DNA from: JAAYCT01 sp964499575 | GTDB lineage: Bacteria > Bacillota > Clostridia > Saccharofermentanales > Saccharofermentanaceae | Length of the DNA: 6,660 nucleotides | NCBI GenBank assembly: GCA_964499575.1 | Contig: CAZCLK010000040.1 | Span: forward strand, 1 to 6,660 | Direction of reading: 5' to 3' | Part shown: piece by piece, positions 6,264 through 6,660 of the stretch | How positions within the stretch are numbered: the first letter of the stretch is position 1 | Layout of the letters: each line of letters begins with the position of its first letter | Program-made: the position numbers and the translations under genes | The notes under the pieces: generated by a model | What the model saw: only the letters and a program-made list of their open reading frames with translations | The model's database searches: none | What the model was told of the DNA's origin: nothing

Positions 6264-6324
6264 GCCACGGATTACACGGATTTCACAGATTTTAAACACA
6301 TTGTTTCTCCGTGAAATCCGTGGC
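6264..6324. repeat. Dispersed 9-nt-period repeat, inverted pair (gap between barrel and Wzz)
   Basis: A full copy starts GCCACGGATTACACGG at 6264 and runs to about 6293 (three 9-mers: CACGGATTA, CACGGATTT, CACAGATTT). It faces a shorter copy at 6308-6324 whose reverse complement is GCCACGGATTTCACGGA. The outer 17 nt of the arms match at 16 positions around a 27-nt loop. The pair occupies almost the whole 73-nt spacer between the barrel stop and the Wzz start. No T-run follows the stem on the minus strand, so it does not look like a standard terminator. Confidence 0.88.
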
Positions 6325-6325
6325 T

Positions 6326-6660
6326 TTACATTTGACCGCGGAGGAGTTCGGGGAGGCGGAAACCGATGGATCCGTAGACGCGCTTGTATGTGCTGTCATA
6401 CTCGTCTTCGGACCTTCCAAGGTAAGTCATGTAGCTGCCGCCGCCGCTGAGGACCCAATGCTCCCCGAAATTCCTCGAAATCGACATCGAGCCGCGAACG
6501 CCCCAGTAGTCATACATATCGGTGTTCCGCTCGGTCTGGTTAAAGCCCGAAGCCTGGAAACTAATGGACCAGTTGCGACCCAGCATCCGGGAGAGCCCGA
6601 GCATGCCCTGGTGGCTTTCCGAAGCGCCGCCCAATCCCGTGCTGTCCGAGGTGCGATGCG
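6326..6660 (-). CDS. Outer-membrane beta-barrel protein of the EPS locus (C-terminal fragment)
   Basis: The frame is open from the TAA at 6326 to the window edge; the start lies beyond 6660, so only about the last 110 residues are visible. They show alternating polar and aromatic/hydrophobic residues in short strands separated by polar turns, such as WSISFQASGF, GVRGSMSISRNF, WVLSGGGSYMTYL and KRVYGSIGFRLP. This pattern is typical of outer-membrane barrel strands. The usual terminal aromatic residue is not at the very end: the protein finishes PELLRGQM. A TTG at 6634 could initiate but the frame continues upstream without a stop and with similar composition, so it is treated as internal. Lying directly before the Wzz and BY-kinase genes, it is probably an outer-membrane component for export or anchoring of the polysaccharide; the exact family is not recognised. 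Confidence 0.75.
   Translation of the reverse strand, partial: HRTSDSTGLGGASESHQGMLGLSRMLGRNWSISFQASGFNQTERNTDMYDYWGVRGSMSISRNFGEHWVLSGGGSYMTYLGRSEDEYDSTYKRVYGSIGFRLPELLRGQM

Noticed and set aside
31..6324. Repeats as a CRISPR array
   Set aside because: The copies are kilobases apart in gaps between genes, in mixed orientation, without regular spacers or cas genes.

Overview
The window is a stretch of an envelope or extracellular polysaccharide (EPS/capsule) locus from a Gram-negative-type bacterium. Six of its seven genes lie on the minus strand and read right to left. An outer-membrane beta-barrel, a Wzz-type chain-length protein with periplasmic coiled coils and a bacterial tyrosine (BY) kinase together imply a two-membrane envelope. 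The lineage cannot be fixed from the sequence. The moderately high GC, the GxxExxY gene and the dispersed short 'CCACGGATTACACGG' repeats would suit Acidobacteriota, Verrucomicrobiota or related groups; this is an inference only.

Layout in transcription order (right to left). (1) 6660-6326: C-terminal part of an outer-membrane beta-barrel protein, cut by the window edge. (2) 6252-4612: Wzz/GNVR polysaccharide co-polymerase with three membrane segments. (3) 4615-3134: BY-kinase with an N-terminal DUF4388/PATAN-like region and a winged-helix-like segment, overlapping gene 2 by 4 nt (ATGA). (4) 3126-2641: a 486-bp insert with near-perfect 33-nt inverted ends around a plus-strand GxxExxY (PDDEXK_3) gene. 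(5) 2604-1615: monotopic phosphoglycosyl transferase with a degenerate GGDEF-like N-terminus. (6) 1531-521: Gfo/Idh/MocA sugar dehydrogenase. (7) 524-54: hexapeptide N-acyltransferase, overlapping gene 6 by 4 nt (ATGA).

Working together: the dehydrogenase and acyltransferase would build an N-acylated amino sugar nucleotide, together with an aminotransferase expected outside the window. The phosphoglycosyl transferase would load the first sugar phosphate onto undecaprenyl phosphate. The Wzz protein and BY-kinase would control polymerisation and export, and the barrel would assist outer-membrane passage or anchoring.

Every real intergenic gap (1-53, 1532-1614, 2605-2720, 3087-3133, 6253-6325) contains copies of one short repeat family built on a 9-nt period; the two overlapping gene junctions have none. 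Copies next to the GxxExxY gene share a sequence variant (ATTGCAC) not seen in the other copies (ATTACAC). The strongest candidates for something undescribed are this repeat/GxxExxY unit and the unusual domain fusions in the kinase and the transferase. No RNA genes, CRISPR arrays or convincing promoters were found, and no gene-free stretch exceeds 300 bases.
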